From Klebsormidium nitens (taxonomy: Eukaryota > Streptophyta > Klebsormidiophyceae > Klebsormidiales > Klebsormidiaceae), in assembly GCA_000708835.1 (NCBI GenBank), contig DF237267.1, forward strand, positions 1 to 64,000: DNA of 64,000 bases, written 5' to 3'. This document shows, piece by piece, positions 35,901 to 47,451 of the stretch. A program made the position numbers and the translations under genes. Numbering within the stretch: the first letter of the stretch is position 1; each line of letters opens with the position of its first letter. The notes under the pieces were generated by a model. That model saw nothing but the letters and a program-made list of their open reading frames with translations, had not been told where the DNA came from and did no database searches.

Positions 35901-38005
35901 TCAAAAATTATACTGGAAACGTTTGCGTTCCTGCTAAAGAAACTGGTGCCATGCATAGGACGGTCAAATTCTTTAACTGCTGATAAAAGTTGGATCAATT
36001 CGCCCATTTGCAGGTCCCGCGGCGCGACCGTCGACGTGCTCGACCCCAGCTTCAACTTCCTCAGCCTGAGGGGATCAGTGCTCGCGCAGGATTTCAAGGT
36101 CGACATAAACACCTACCTCTCGCGTAAGCCTTTTGACTTTGAAAACAGAAAGAAAAGTTCAATTCATACTTGGCTTGCAACAACCTCTTCTTGTTTAGAA
36201 TCAATCTTTCATTAGTAGGGAACAAGCGGTCTGTCGTACTCTCTTCCCTCTATCAACCGAAGAGGACGTCATTTTCAGGTGCTGACGTGGGCTCTCTTGC
36301 ATTCGTGCAGAGCTAACCTGGGATTCAGACACCACACCGCTATTCTCTCTCGGTGACCTCATCGCCTATAACAAGAAGTACTACGACCTGGAGTTCCAGG
36401 GCGGCACGTGCTGCCGCGGCGATCCGGCATATGCCCTCTTCTACCAGCAGAGCTGGGAGTCGGCGCAGGCGACCGGGGATAAAAGGGACGCGGCTTACAT
36501 CAGCGCCAAGATGGTGAGAACCTGGGTAGCATCTCCATAAATGTCGAGCCCTGCAAGACTACCTTCGGGCGTATTGGTCAACATTGAAAGGTAATCAGTG
36601 TGTATTCGATCGAATTTATGAAGGGTAAGAGCCATGAAGGGTCACTGGGACGGGTGGGGTTAGTTAGGGGGTTAGGGTGGGTACGGGTGCGGAGCGTGTT
36701 CACCATTAGTTTAGGTTTTTAGTTTAGTGTTGCTGTTGCCCTTCATGGCGCTTACCCTTCATGGAATCGAGAAATATATATGTGTGCCTCCTGTTTGTCA
36801 CTGTTTAGGGGAACGAACCCCTGCTTTACTGCTCGTCCATTCTGACCATGTGTTGAAAAGTCTTTGGCAACAAGGTTCGGCTTCGCCTTAGTCGGTTCAA
36901 GTCTGCTTCACCGCTGCGTCGTGACCTGGAATTCTTCAACTATTCCACTGTCCGGTCGTCAAAAGCAACACGGGCCTGTAAAGATCTCCATTCGGAGAAG
37001 CTAAAGTTAGTTCTCATTTTGTTGAGCCGTCTCTCCTTTCGGCTCGAAACGGAACATCGACTGTAAAGCCTTGTGCATCGTTGTCGCTGCAGAACTTCAC
37101 ACTTATCGCCCAGAACATCACCGACTGGTTCACATCCAACGGCTACGATGCCATCGCGGCGGCCGGAAACCTCATCGGCGTCTTCGCACGGGTCAAGTAA
37201 GTGTCTCTTTTCGCCACATAGAATCTGCTTTCCGGTGCCGAATACTCCGCTTTCAACGGGCCTGTCACTAACCGGGCAGGGTTGCAAGGTGTTGGGATTT
37301 CCGCAAAATTCCCGGTGCCTCGTTCCGTTCAGGTTCCCTTCTCCGAAGCGGCTGTGGGGAAGGATGACTCTTGGACTCTCGCCCGTCTCTGCCTTTCCTT
37401 TTCCGCTTTCTTTCTCATTTCCGGTTCCGGTTTTGGTTCCGGCCGCGTCGGTTGATGGAACGAGTCGCTCTGTCTCCAGGAGTTCAGCCAATTCTTGCCC
37501 GTAAAGCGAACTGATATACAGAGCGCGGCTGAGCAAGTTCCAAACCAGCCCATGTTAGTTCACTGTGAAGCAAGTGACTAGTCCCTCTCGCTGCTCCATA
37601 AGAGCTCAAAGCACTGGGCTTAGCCCTGTTTGAAGTCAGCGCAGACTTTGTATTTTTAAAAACGACTGCTCCATCGCTGCTCCAGCACCCTTCCATCTTC
37701 TTGAAGAACTTCAACCGAAGTAGATTTGATGCCGCGACGTACGCTTTGACCCCGACTTTGGACCAGGGCTTTCGAGTTGACGCGTTCTTATTTACTCGGT
37801 CCCGGTTCCCCCCCTCAGCTTCCCGGGTATTTCCATTCCCTGCCCGCTGGGGACGAACGCCATGGGTGTCCCCATCGGCCTCCAGTTCCACTCGTACCTG
37901 TATAAGGAGGGCTACATCTTCTCCATCGCGTATGACGTGGAGCAAAACTTATGCGGCAACTCAGGCCGCCCGTTGCCTACGTTCTGTAACGGGCAGTCGT
38001 GCTAA
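29918..38005 (+). CDS. Secreted amidase-signature hydrolase
   Basis: Fourteen exons: 29918-30050, 30595-30712, 31247-31412, 31768-31823, 32408-32582, 33214-33372, 33764-33981, 34389-34531, 35007-35191, 35548-35665, 36014-36123, 36329-36513, 37093-37196 and 37819-38005. The product is about 685 residues. MSTCATLAVLLATPAFA is a signal peptide (an in-frame ATG at 29873 would only lengthen it). A Cys-rich stretch (SSCSCTSVMYPTTC, PYCWPMGYSCFPG) follows, then the amidase domain from VVEITIDTIQSKFASGELTS. The catalytic Lys is in GVPIGLKDN (exon 5), the cis-Ser in SGSSGGSA (exon 7) and the nucleophile Ser in GSETVGSV (exon 8). The C-terminus has FPGISIPCPLG and GVPIGLQFH. Amidase-signature enzymes cleave amide bonds by a Ser-Ser-Lys triad (family knowledge). 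The substrate is unknown. The junction of exons 3 and 4 is one base out of frame as given; every other junction fits. Exons 2 and 5 have partial copies in flanking introns. Confidence 0.8.
30671..30891 (+). repeat. Duplicated 3' end of amidase exon 2, with a candidate cassette exon
   Basis: The end of exon 2 and following intron (30671-30761) are repeated with changes at 30798-30891. Both copies keep the donor (GGGTACAG|GTAAAG and GGATACAG|GTGAAC). The copy also has an AG (GCTAG) just before 30793. Together these define a 48-nt block at 30793-30840 that would insert 16 residues ending ATPYCCIMGYR without changing frame. Confidence 0.8.
32153..32470 (+). repeat. Decayed upstream copy of the start of amidase exon 5
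   Basis: The copy at about 32153-32215 reads LELDPNVLALFED, and the real exon at 32408-32470 reads LEIDPNVLALADE. Nucleotide identity is high over GACCC.AACGTGCTGGCGCTC. The acceptor CAG of the real exon is CAA in the copy, so it probably cannot be spliced. Confidence 0.8.
36609..36770. mobile_element. MITE-like element with about 33-bp terminal inverted repeats
   Basis: The left end contains ATGAAGGGTAAGAGCCATGA. The reverse complement of the right end contains ATGAAGGGTAAGCGCCATGA. The ends are about 33 bp each. The interior is G/T-rich with GGTTAG and GGGTTAGGG-like blocks. The element is about 162 bp, has no coding capacity and lies in amidase intron 12 (between 36513 and 37093). A TCGA or similar target duplication is possible. 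The class is not clear. Confidence 0.7.
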
Positions 38006-39267
38006 GCCTTGGAGAGTAGTAGTTTGATGTGCAGCGAGGCGAAAGAACAGCGACCAATGCAACGCCTTGGCGACTTCAACGGTCTGAGAGCTTAAGTTAT
38101 TGCTAAATCTGTTATGAAGTTACCAGTCAAAAGCCGGACGACTTGCACGACATATTTGGCACTCGAACCGGCCGAGGAATATGGTTCACCGAGTCCTGAA
38201 CCCACGTAGTCACTCTGACCGACTGGAATTCACTAGCAGCTAGGATCTGTCTGGCGTGCGTGCCATTTTGCATCCAAGATTCTGTCTCAGTGTGCCTGTC
38301 CTATCGGCGCATGTTGAATCGAAGTAACAACTGCTAAGAAAGGGTGTATTATGACGACTCCTCGCTTTGGAGATTTTGCATGCAACCCAATCGAATATAG
38401 ATATCATGCAATACTATAAGTGCTAGATTTAGCTGGCTAGCGGCCAAATCTGATTGTTCAACGCCTAATGATTCAAAGTATGCCCACACTTACGGTGTTA
38501 TTTGAACCACCAATGCATATTGGTACCACTGCCACAAGTGTGCATTTGCCGCAGCATGATGCACAGACAAGGCATTAGTATTTCAACTTCATTTCAAAGG
38601 GACGGGGCGATGGGTAATTACCTCTATATATAGAGTTGCACTGAGCGACAATTACAATCGTTTGCACATGTCTTCTGCAACGAACCAAATTGGACACGTG
38701 TAAGTTGCGCGGTGCAAACTTGCAGCTGGGGAGATGAGTGTGGCCAGACACTCTAGGAATAATTGAAAGGGACCCGGTCAAATGCGGACGGTACGTGCGC
38801 ACCGTCATTATGATCAGCTTGAAATTCCGCCCCAACTCACAATCCAGTCAAACTTTCTGGCAAGCGCATTTGTGCAGCCATCCGACGACTCATATGTCGG
38901 GGGTCGCGGGGTTGTCACACTGTTTTTTGGGCAGTGGCATGCTTCCAACCTGTCTGGTTCCCGTCCGGTTGCACCCGGCTCTGGCTTTTACGACCGCCGT
39001 GATCCGAACCGTTTTCGAGCAGTTTTGTGGTTGTAGTGACAAAACCGGCCAGTACACCCGTCAACGTATGTTACAGAATTAGTACACAGAACAGTGTAGT
39101 AGTTCTTTGTTTAGCAACTTGCTGTGAACACGTAATCGTACGATAAAATCACTCATGTTGCTGAATCTATTCAAAGGTTTGACTTGGGCCTCAATGTGAG
39201 GCAGGCCCACATTTGCATCAAACACTCAACGCTACGCCTAACTTCCTAGGATGCAAATGACCAACGC
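38006..39267. other. Convergent spacer between amidase and PAO-like genes
   Basis: Both neighbouring genes end here, so the stretch should hold two 3' UTRs. I see no exon. AT-rich sequence with ATATAGATAT lies near 38390. Confidence 0.5.
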
Positions 39268-42200
39268 TCAAACCTTGGAAAAGACCATGGGGGGCTTCTC
39301 TGGTCCTACTTCGTGGTGGTTGTACCCCCTGAATAAGAACAGCTGTACAACGTCGCCCAATTTCCAAGCGGCGCCGGACGCTGTGAGGGCTACTGTTAGC
39401 AACCCGACCCGAGCATACAGCCAATCTGCAACAAACAAACGACGAGTGAGGACAGAAGATGTTACGACGGACAAGTCAACCCTGAATAGTCGCACCACAG
39501 GTGGTTGACTTTCGAATGGTCGACAAGCAAATACGTATACGAGCTGCTGTGGTGTTGACACAACAAAGATCATGCAGTGCGGTAAACTGCATTATGGATC
39601 AAGAACCCAGAAGACATCATTGAAGAAAGTCTGACCGGCAGTCCAACAGGTTACAGAATGACGGTGCATTCGAAGAGCACCTTGCGAAAAAAAGGGACAA
39701 AGATATCAAGAATCAGCCTCAAAGCTGAAACACGCCCCATCAACTCTCGCGGAGATGCCTCAAAGCTTCTACAAAACTAAAATTAGAGAACCTTGAAAAC
39801 TTGGAACACCTGAGAAGAAAAACTTGTTGAATAGATTGTTCCCCGCCTCGTCAGCCTAATCACATGCTCTCACCAGAAAGAAACAAAGAGGTCTTCCACG
39901 CATTCCGAGTCTCCAGACATCATGTCAAGCAGGGGGAAAGCATGACCGTTGAGGGTAAACCACATACCTGGTGAAGAGAGGACCGCAGCTGATGCGGTCA
40001 GAAGCACCGCCGCAACAACCAAGCCCACTCGCAACGCCTCTATCTGTCGAAGGGCTTCCTGGCACGTCTTGCAGTGCTTCGTGTGGCCTTCATACCGGTT
40101 GAGCACTTTCTGCAAGGATGTCACACGCGGGCAACTTAGGACTGCCGGCGGATCGACGCACGTGGACATGACGCGAAGGAATATAGGCGCTCGATGCTGA
40201 CAAATTGACGGCCGACGACCAATCGTGAACCCTCTCAGCGAGTTTCCTGGGCATTCCAAACTTGGACATAGCGAGAAAGGTTCTGAACTCCCCAGCCAAG
40301 CGTCAGAACGAATGCCACGTGGCACTCGATTTCCACTTTGAAAAGCAGACCGTTTGTGTGCTGGCATTTGGGTAGCCTGTGTTAGGTACCAATCGCCAAC
40401 TCTAGTCTGAGGCCATCGCTTTTCCCAAGAAAGTGTCTTCACGACAGTTAGTCACTTGTTAAGGCGAGGCCAATAAACCCCACAACATTCTCCTATCAAA
40501 GAGCATATTGAAGAGCTTATAGTCCCAGCTGGAACAGTGTCAGTGGTTCAATCGAACACACATTCAAGCCCAACCATCTCGTCATCGAAATACCTTGAAA
40601 TTTTTCACTCGAAACACAGATCCTAGCTCATTTCGGTTTTCTAAAATGTCAAGAGTCTGCCCACTCGGACTTTGGCCTAAGGCCACGGCTGACGAAGAAG
40701 CGAAAGCGGAGGGAAAAGAAAGACGCGTATCGAGGGAAGCGCAAGAGAACCGCGTTGCAGCTCCTTCCGAGCTGCATTTGATTCGAGATCTTCTGTGAAC
40801 AAGAGTCGATCCGCTTATGACTGAATCACTCAGACCAATTGACAGTAATACCCAACGACTTGCTCGAAAGATGTTGTAGACAGCGTCCTAAAGCTTCTAA
40901 CGTTGGCTGACGCACCTCTTTCGGGAGCACTGCTAGCGGGATCTTCGGATCGACCCCCGCCGCATATTGAACGCCCCCGTGCCCAAACTTTGAGAGCCAC
41001 TGCCGAAAACCGATGACGAAGCGGTCCGAAGCGGTCGGCATGAAGTAGACTTTGTTGAATTCTTTGGCACTCGCCCCGGTGTTCGCATACTGGACTTGCT
41101 GCAAATTGAAAATGCCAGTACGTTAATGCAAGAGAAGCACTTGGAAGCAGATGTTGCACGTTATTATAAGATTTCTAGTCGCACCAGACTTTACGTACTG
41201 GATCTGCTGCAAAGGAGAGGACGTGCTACTTTGAAAAGCGGGCATTTGTTGGGAGACCGTGACGGCCCGAGTCGCCCCGTTATTACTTCTGCTCTATCGG
41301 AAACGCCGAACGAGGAAACAGCTCTGGTAAAAGCGCGGCCTCACTTGATCGAGCAGCTTTCCTTGGTTGAAGGAGAAGCTCCCTTGTGTTGAGCGATGGC
41401 AACATTGAGCATCAGCCGTGATGATCGCCCCAGCGCAAAAACCAAACAGCAAGGATGCCGGAATAGTGGCTGAGGCGTGTTTTGTCCAGAAACATTATGA
41501 AACTGATAAGGAGAAGCATTATGAAACTGAAAGGGAGAAGCGCAATCATGCGTTCTGGCCAGACAGCCCGGCGCTTACCTGCCAGTGTAGGAAGGAAGCA
41601 TCGCCATCTAAGATGTCCTGAGACTGGAGATGTGCCAACCAGCGAGGGCGCAGGTACTTGAAGTACCACGGCAACTTGACCCCGAATGCGTCAATCTGCA
41701 ACAAAAGGAATATCATGTTTGGGCGACATCGACACAAAAAGCCTCCCGTTTTGCACTTACAACAAAGCCCCGAAAAATGTGGACGAATATGTGGAAGTCA
41801 GTGAAAAGCACGAGCGGTTGGGAGAGGTGAAGTTGGAAGACAGAACGGCTTCCTTCTCTTCGCTGAAAGCAAGCTTTTAGTGAAATCACTACTTTGTCCT
41901 CAAGACCCGGCTCTGAGGGGTTCGTCTCTGTCTTCTCATTTGGATCGAGGTTCGAGGGGTTACAACGGCAGTTTTTTCAAAGCACCCCTTGGAATACGCT
42001 CCATTCAAAGCGGCACCTTCCGAAACAGATACGCATCAGTAAAACCGTAATTTCAACCGGCGTCCAACCCGGTTTCATCCATATTAGGGAGAAGTCACAG
42101 CGAGGAGACGGTGGGCCTCGGCATTTATCTCCCACCCCTCGTCTTCAGAATCGAGTAGGGTCGTCTCACCAACACAAGCCGGCTTTTCCCGGGCACTGTG

Positions 42201-45200
42201 GGCGTCATGTAGAGGCAGGTGAAGCTCTCCCGACTTTTGCCGTCCTTTTCAAGGACCCGGTGGTAGTGGAAGCGGCCGGGCGCTTTAAATTCCACCTGCA
42301 CAGATAACCAGAAAACTTTAATAGTAATCACGAAGAGGAATCTTCTAGTTAACCAACACTAAAATCCTAAAGCACTAAATGACTCGCGAACCCACCCTAA
42401 CCACCATACTAATCCCACCGCCCTCGTCGGTTCCTTATTACTCTTAGACCTTGTTACTATTAAACTTTACTTCTATCCTGCACAGCACCAGACAGCCGTA
42501 CTCAAAACAAAAAGTCCTCCCACAACGATCTGCTAGGGTAGATCCTCCGCGTTTTTCAGTCGCACTTGGACGGAACCACCCAGGACCATGAATCAATAAG
42601 CTCCGAGTGATAAGCTCCAATTAACCCTAAAACTCCTGACCCAAAACGATACCTGCTACCCAGCCCAACCTAAGCCAGAATTAACCCTACCCTTCTTGTT
42701 ACCTCGGCTAATTTATTTTCAGTCTCAAGTTTGATCCCGGGACCAGAAGCTGGGACTGAGATCAGGTCGGAACTGCGGATCTCGTAGGAGCTTATATAGT
42801 TGACTTCTACTTTTTACCACATCCAGTTTAGCCGATTTCAAAGGCGTCAGCATCAGAAAGCACTCCTGTCAATCTCATGCTGACAGACATCCAATTTGAC
42901 TACCGAGCCTGCCCCTCAAAACCGGCAGGGTTGCTTTGGCAATCAGGGTGGGCACTCAAAAATGCGGAATGTCAACCGGGCTCAAACTTTGATCGCGCTT
43001 TTCCTTGGGCTATAATCTTTAAATTCTAGAATTAAGCAGCTCTTGATCAACGTAAGATAGAGAGAAGAAAAGTTCCTTTACCGTCGATTGCATGGAGTCG
43101 CTGAAGACGTAACCCCCACTAACACCAGTAAACCCGTCGGCGCCCTTGGACTGGAGCGTCAGCGGGAGGGGCTTGCCTTGCTTTCTTCGCAAGCCGCCCA
43201 CTCCGTGATGGGCGAACGGCAAATGAGACGGATCGGTGATGTTCTCTGCTAAGACGTCAAACCTGCAAAAGTAGCAAAGCGACCTCGTCGTTCCCATGAC
43301 ATCAGCCACCAGGGTTTAGAAAGTTGACCAGTGACTGACTAATAGCAGATGGGACTGCTCGGCAAAGTTTTTGAGATTGCTTCAGTCCCGCAGACGGAGG
43401 GTTGGTACGACAAAGAAGATGGGAAAGGAGCACAATCCGGTCCTTCGCACCCCACAACGGGTTTCAAAACAGTGCTGCGTAACCATTTGATAGTAACAGA
43501 AGAGATGCTCGTTCCCATTTGACCTTGGTCTCATATCATTTTTACCACTAACTTCCGACATGGAATCCCGCCGAGACAGTTACTGCCCAAGATAGTAGAG
43601 AATCGAAGTATTCATCGCACTTAGGTTGAGTTCGGCCGAAGCTTTTCCTACGGCTCCGATCTCTTGCAAGCCACCGCTGCTTTAACAATTCTGCATCACT
43701 AAAAATCTTTGAAGACGATTGACTGCCGCAGAGACGGAAACGGTCTGTATCAGTCGCAGTCCGGAAGACCAACGCTGACGCTCCTTAGTAGAAGCGGGTC
43801 ACAGAAACAAGAGCAGCTCCGCCGGCAGCCACGAAAACAAACGAGTGTAGAGAGAAAAGCGCACCCGTATTCCAGATCTCGTACTACAGAAGACCGCGTG
43901 ATTCCCTCTGCATACAGCTCGTCCAGAAGGGGTACCGGCGTCCTCTCAGCTTCCTCCGCTCCTTTCGCGTCCGGCCATACGAAGAGCAGGTCGTGTACCT
44001 CTCTGACGGAGAATGACGTCACCCGGGCGCGGTCGGAGGCGGCGGCACGAGACTCGGGGCCCTCTGTGGACGCCTGTATGAACCAACTGTCAATACAAGG
44101 GGAACCTAATGCGAGAAGCAGAAAGCACTTCAAGCCGACCCAAGTTGGCAGACGATTGTGAGAAGAAAACATGGGGAGTGCAGGACGGTTGGTGACAGAC
44201 TGGACGCGCCAGATAAAGCAGTAGTGGTTCTCAGATTACATAAGATAGCTTGGTCATGCACCCAGAGGGATACATTCGCTTTCTCCAACTACGAACTATT
44301 GTCGACACCACAAGGAGGATGGCTCTGTCGTCGGTGGCAAAAAGGTATCTTGAAGTCAAATATGATAAAACGAGACAATTGTCGGATCACAATGGGACAT
44401 GCGCAGAGAAGTGCGACTTGCCTGCGGTATACAAGTACAGCCGCCATCGCCCTTGAACGACCAGCCGTGATATGAGCACTGCAAGTGTCCGTTCTCATCG
44501 ATGCGGCCCTGCATCAAGGAACAGGTTGATTACTTTCATTCGAAACCAGCCTTTCTGCAATTGATGGTTCTTGTGATACTTTTCAAACGTTTCTTCTTTG
44601 CCGGGCAATCGAGTTGAGTTCACCAGTGACGGACTCAATTCTCTTTTGCAAGTCCTCTTTAGGCCCCTCAATCAGCCTACAAAAGTCCCCTTAAAGCCAT
44701 TTTCAGACCAAAAATACTTCAAACAATGGATCAGCTGCATGACAACAAGTTGGATGGGCAAAAGGATGCAAGGGATTCAAACAATGGATCAGCTGCATGA
44801 CAACAAGTTGGATGGGCAAAAGGATGCAAGGGATTCGATGGCACGTCTATTCAGGCTGGATTGGGGGGAAACGACCCTTACTAGAACCCAGAAGAGGAGG
44901 CGTCAGGTGGCACACGCAAGAGGAGCACATGGAGGAACAAACTTAGCTCCTTTCAACCTGACTTTGTGCGGAACGCCGGTGCCATTCAAAAGGTTTCTGG
45001 ATAGCAAGACACATAAGTGGATCCAGCAACTTTTTAAAAGGGAGTTCTAGAAGCTCAACTTCAGAGCAGGCGTTGAAAGCGTGGCTTACCTCAGAAAGGG
45101 GAGCCAGGCGATGCGGGCACTGGTCAAGGAAGCAGGTCCACTTGTCCTGAGTACGGTCGAACCAAAGAACCATAGGAATGCCAAGGACAGTCAGCGGCGT

Positions 45201-45809
45201 TGGCACATTCTTGTCAAGGTCTTCAGGGAGTGCGACACAGTACCTGGAACCAAAGAGTCGACAATTGCAAAAGTCCACATGGAGTGCGAAATTGGTTGGG
45301 TCAAGGACCAAACAAAATAGGACTCCCATTTCCCGCTTTGGTTCACGATACTGGTCCTGTGCTCAGAAGCTTCTCATGTGACACTTGCAGACATACCTTG
45401 ATATATATCACAGAGCACGACAGAACTCCTTTTGGAAGTGCTTCGATAGAAGGATAGGTACGCACCAGTTTGCATTCCACCTGAAGTCCGACTTCTCCGT
45501 TTCAGACTCCTCATCCTCCAGCTCTGGCATCTCATAAGCTGGGGGACTGGAGACGGTTGCGTGCGTTTGCACCACCGGTCTCAGCTGTCCCCTTCGAGAT
45601 GTGAGAAGGCCCCCAGTGGCCCTACTATAAGAGTTACTTGCTCCATTGGTAGGCAAGTGTTGAAAAGCTTTTAGAAGGCTTGGGAAGAGTGGATATCTTG
45701 CAACAACCAAGGGCTTGACAGGCCTTATTCCTACATGGCTCCTTCCATGGGGAATAAAGCAACCGCTTAAACCAGATGGGAGGCAAACTCTGATGGTGTC
45801 GGACAACAT
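39268..45809 (-). CDS. Rieske oxygenase of the pheophorbide a oxygenase / PTC52 / TIC55 family
   Basis: Ten exons: 45466-45809, 45090-45243, 44422-44508, 43865-44073, 43082-43262, 42170-42295, 41579-41695, 40916-41098, 39968-40109 and 39268-39425. Every junction is in frame, giving 566 residues. The N-terminal 100 residues are Ser/Arg/Pro-rich and fit a plastid transit peptide, followed by an acidic stretch ([11 protein letters not shown]). The Rieske centre is split over exons 2 and 3: [10 protein letters not shown], then CSYHGWSF, the C-x-H...C-x2-H pair. A mononuclear-iron motif follows in exon 5 ([15 protein letters not shown]). Exon 9 has HCKTCQEAL, the C-terminal CxxC of PAO/PTC52/TIC55 proteins, and two hydrophobic segments end the protein ([28 protein letters not shown]). 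These enzymes act at plastid membranes in chlorophyll breakdown or import (family knowledge). I cannot separate PAO from PTC52 here. Intron 3 is GC-AG. An upstream exon may extend the N-terminus. Confidence 0.85.
41066..41217. repeat. Duplicated 5' border of PAO-like exon 8
   Basis: The real acceptor and exon start at about 41066-41106 are mirrored by a diverged copy at about 41174-41217. They share the order TCGC.CC..., TACTGGA.CT and GCTGCAAA on the plus strand. The copy has a good acceptor (CCTTTGCAG) but reads into a stop before the real exon. Confidence 0.75.
41493..41540. repeat. Two-copy 24-bp tandem repeat
   Basis: Two units of CATTATGAAACTGA-A-GGAGAAG sit side by side, differing at two positions. 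They lie just downstream of PAO-like exon 7, inside intron 7 next to its donor. Confidence 0.85.
42355..42720. repeat. C/A-rich MITE-related blocks in PAO-like intron 5
   Basis: Two blocks (42355-42440 and 42580-42710) contain CCACCCTAACC, AACCCTAAAACTCC and ACCCTACCC. They resemble the interior of the 36609 element and the 852-966 block. The text AATAAGCTC is shared with the copy near 880. No inverted ends are visible. Confidence 0.45.
44422..44508 (-). other. Exon 3 of the PAO-like gene, followed by a GC-AG intron
   Basis: This 87-nt exon supplies the second half of the Rieske site. Its donor reads CCGCAG|GCAAGT: a GC in place of GT within an otherwise perfect donor consensus. Phase 0 on both sides and the family alignment (CIPQ joined to ASTEGPESR) support the boundary. 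Confidence 0.75.
44718..44836. repeat. Perfect 58-bp tandem duplication
   Basis: Two identical 58-bp units with TTCAAACAATGGATCAGCTG at their starts lie in intron 2 of the PAO-like gene. I found no difference between the copies, so this duplication is young compared with the diverged exon-border copies elsewhere. Confidence 0.9.
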
Positions 45810-45911
45810 GATGGCCAAGTTGTGCCTGCAAAAAGGGAAGGATGCAACACGAGTTAGTGAATGAAAGATGTCAAGGGAAGTTCGGCAGCGGGATTGTGCA
45901 ACATGGCATAC

Positions 45912-46074
45912 TTGATCGCTTCCAGCAGAACTCTGTACTTCTGATCATGCCAGGGGGCTGAGGGTGTGGGGTGCATGCAGCAGATTGGGACGCCCGCATT
46001 GCTCAAGCAATCCGCAGCAACGAAACGCAGAGGAATCCACAGCATCTGCAAGATGGTCTCAGCCCCCGTCACTA
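45912..46074 (-). CDS. Candidate upstream exon joined in frame to the PAO-like exon 1
   Basis: A strong acceptor (CCCTTTTTGCAG) lies just before the PAO-like start codon, so the ATG at 45809 may be internal. An exon-like block at 45912-46074 ends in a phase-2 donor (ATCAA|GTATGC). Splicing it gives LLEAIKHNLAIM followed by the annotated protein, with no frame break. The block encodes about 54 residues (with RFVAADCLSNAGVPICC) that I do not recognise and that are not typical of PAO proteins. It needs one further base from upstream, and I found no matching exon. It may be a 5' coding exon, a UTR exon or coincidence. Confidence 0.35.
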
Positions 46075-47451
46075 CTGCGATGAGAAGGTGATAGGTTTCA
46101 ACCCAACCACGAGTTTTAGATTCCCTTCATGCCTAGCTGCAGAGGCGTGGACTGATGATGTCAAGCACTTGCAACTTGCAATTAAGCTGCTCTCAAACGT
46201 ACAACTTTTCCTCACCTCAAATTCAATTTGACGTGCCGCGTCTCGACGGGGCATTAATTGCTTCTGCAGAATTGTCCAGCTCCTCAATCAGGACCTTGCT
46301 GCAACCGTGCAAGGTGCAATCAGGCCAGGAGACCTTGCAAGAAACTTAGAATGTCGCGCTCTTCGTTAATCTGTCTTGGATAAGAAGCTGCTCAAAAGCG
46401 GCCTTCCTCTAGACGTCGTCAGAATCAGAGTGTATCATGCATGCAGGGGCAGGGGTCGTTAGGGTTTGGAGCTGACAAAAACCCTAAAACTCAAGGGTCT
46501 CCTGCTTTTCACCTGAACTTTTCAAGTCAGCTTTCGTTGGAATGTCAAGAGCGCAAGGGCGCTGTGGTTGTTGGAAGCCATTTGAGCAAACGTCCTGATC
46601 AGCATACTGTGGCGCCTAGCAACCTGAAAGCGTGTTGAGATTATCTTTCAAAGATAGTGAAAGCTGTGCCCCTGGTTGGATATTGTGGGGTGAACGTTTT
46701 CTGGAGCGGGGTGAGTGCTGCGGAACATACCTTTCACTTTGTTGAGCATTTGCTTGCCATGAACAATCTGGCGGCTCGCAATAAATTTTCTTGTCAGGCT
46801 CACTGGTTAGACCTTGGCATACCTCTCCTGAGCACACTAGTTTTCTAGCTTCTAAAGTGTGCTCGTTCAAGTTCAACCGCAGCTAAATTCTCAACGTCTG
46901 AACATGTCTGCTTCACATAAGATGGGGTACTGGCCTTCATGAATCACTGAGAGCCCCCTCAAAAATTTCTCATGATGTGGCGTCTGGCTGTCGTTAAATT
47001 GCAACATCATTGCTTCAAACCAATGCAGCATTACAGGTTCATGATACTCCCCTGATTTGGTCGTTCCACTTTGTCAGTCTCAAAGTTGCCCTTGGCCTTG
47101 AGGTCCTAAATTTGACATTTCTGGAGGTTTAGGTGCACAAAGCCGAATGCACCACCCCTGGAAAAAGTAGCAACAAAGACAAACGCAGTGCCAAGTCTCT
47201 CAAGCTCGCCAAAAAGTAACTCAGCAAGAGAGCGAGATCAAGCCGTAAAATTTTAACGTTGAGGAAGGAAAGGAAAGCTGGCCTTACAATCAAACTTTTT
47301 ATCAACGAGAGTTATCGGTCCTCAGTTGCATATATCAAGAGTATTGCAAGGCCTTAATTACATGCTCGAGAGAACAAACAGAATACAAAAGCGTCCAAGG
47401 ATTGGACTGATCAACTGAGTTCACTGTTGGTTACAGACTTTCTTGTTAAAA
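46075..47451. other. Divergent promoter spacer of PAO-like and Nudix/DPP III genes
   Basis: Weakly exon-like fragments near 46210-46370 (-) did not join in frame. The paired telobox-like motifs at 46459-46489 lie here. Both promoters should fall in this stretch. Confidence 0.4.
46459..46489. promoter_or_regulatory. Inverted pair of telobox-like motifs
   Basis: TTAGGGTTT is followed after about 10 bp by AAACCCTAAAA, forming a short inverted repeat. The plant telobox (AAACCCTAA) is a known promoter element in genes expressed in dividing cells (established knowledge). Its use here is inferred only from its place in a divergent promoter region. Confidence 0.35.

Noticed and set aside
46230-46370. 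Minus-strand exon-like pieces (KVLIEELDNSAEAIN; NEERDILSFLQ) upstream of the PAO-like gene
   Set aside because: Their phases do not match each other or the block at 45912-46074, and no family was recognised.
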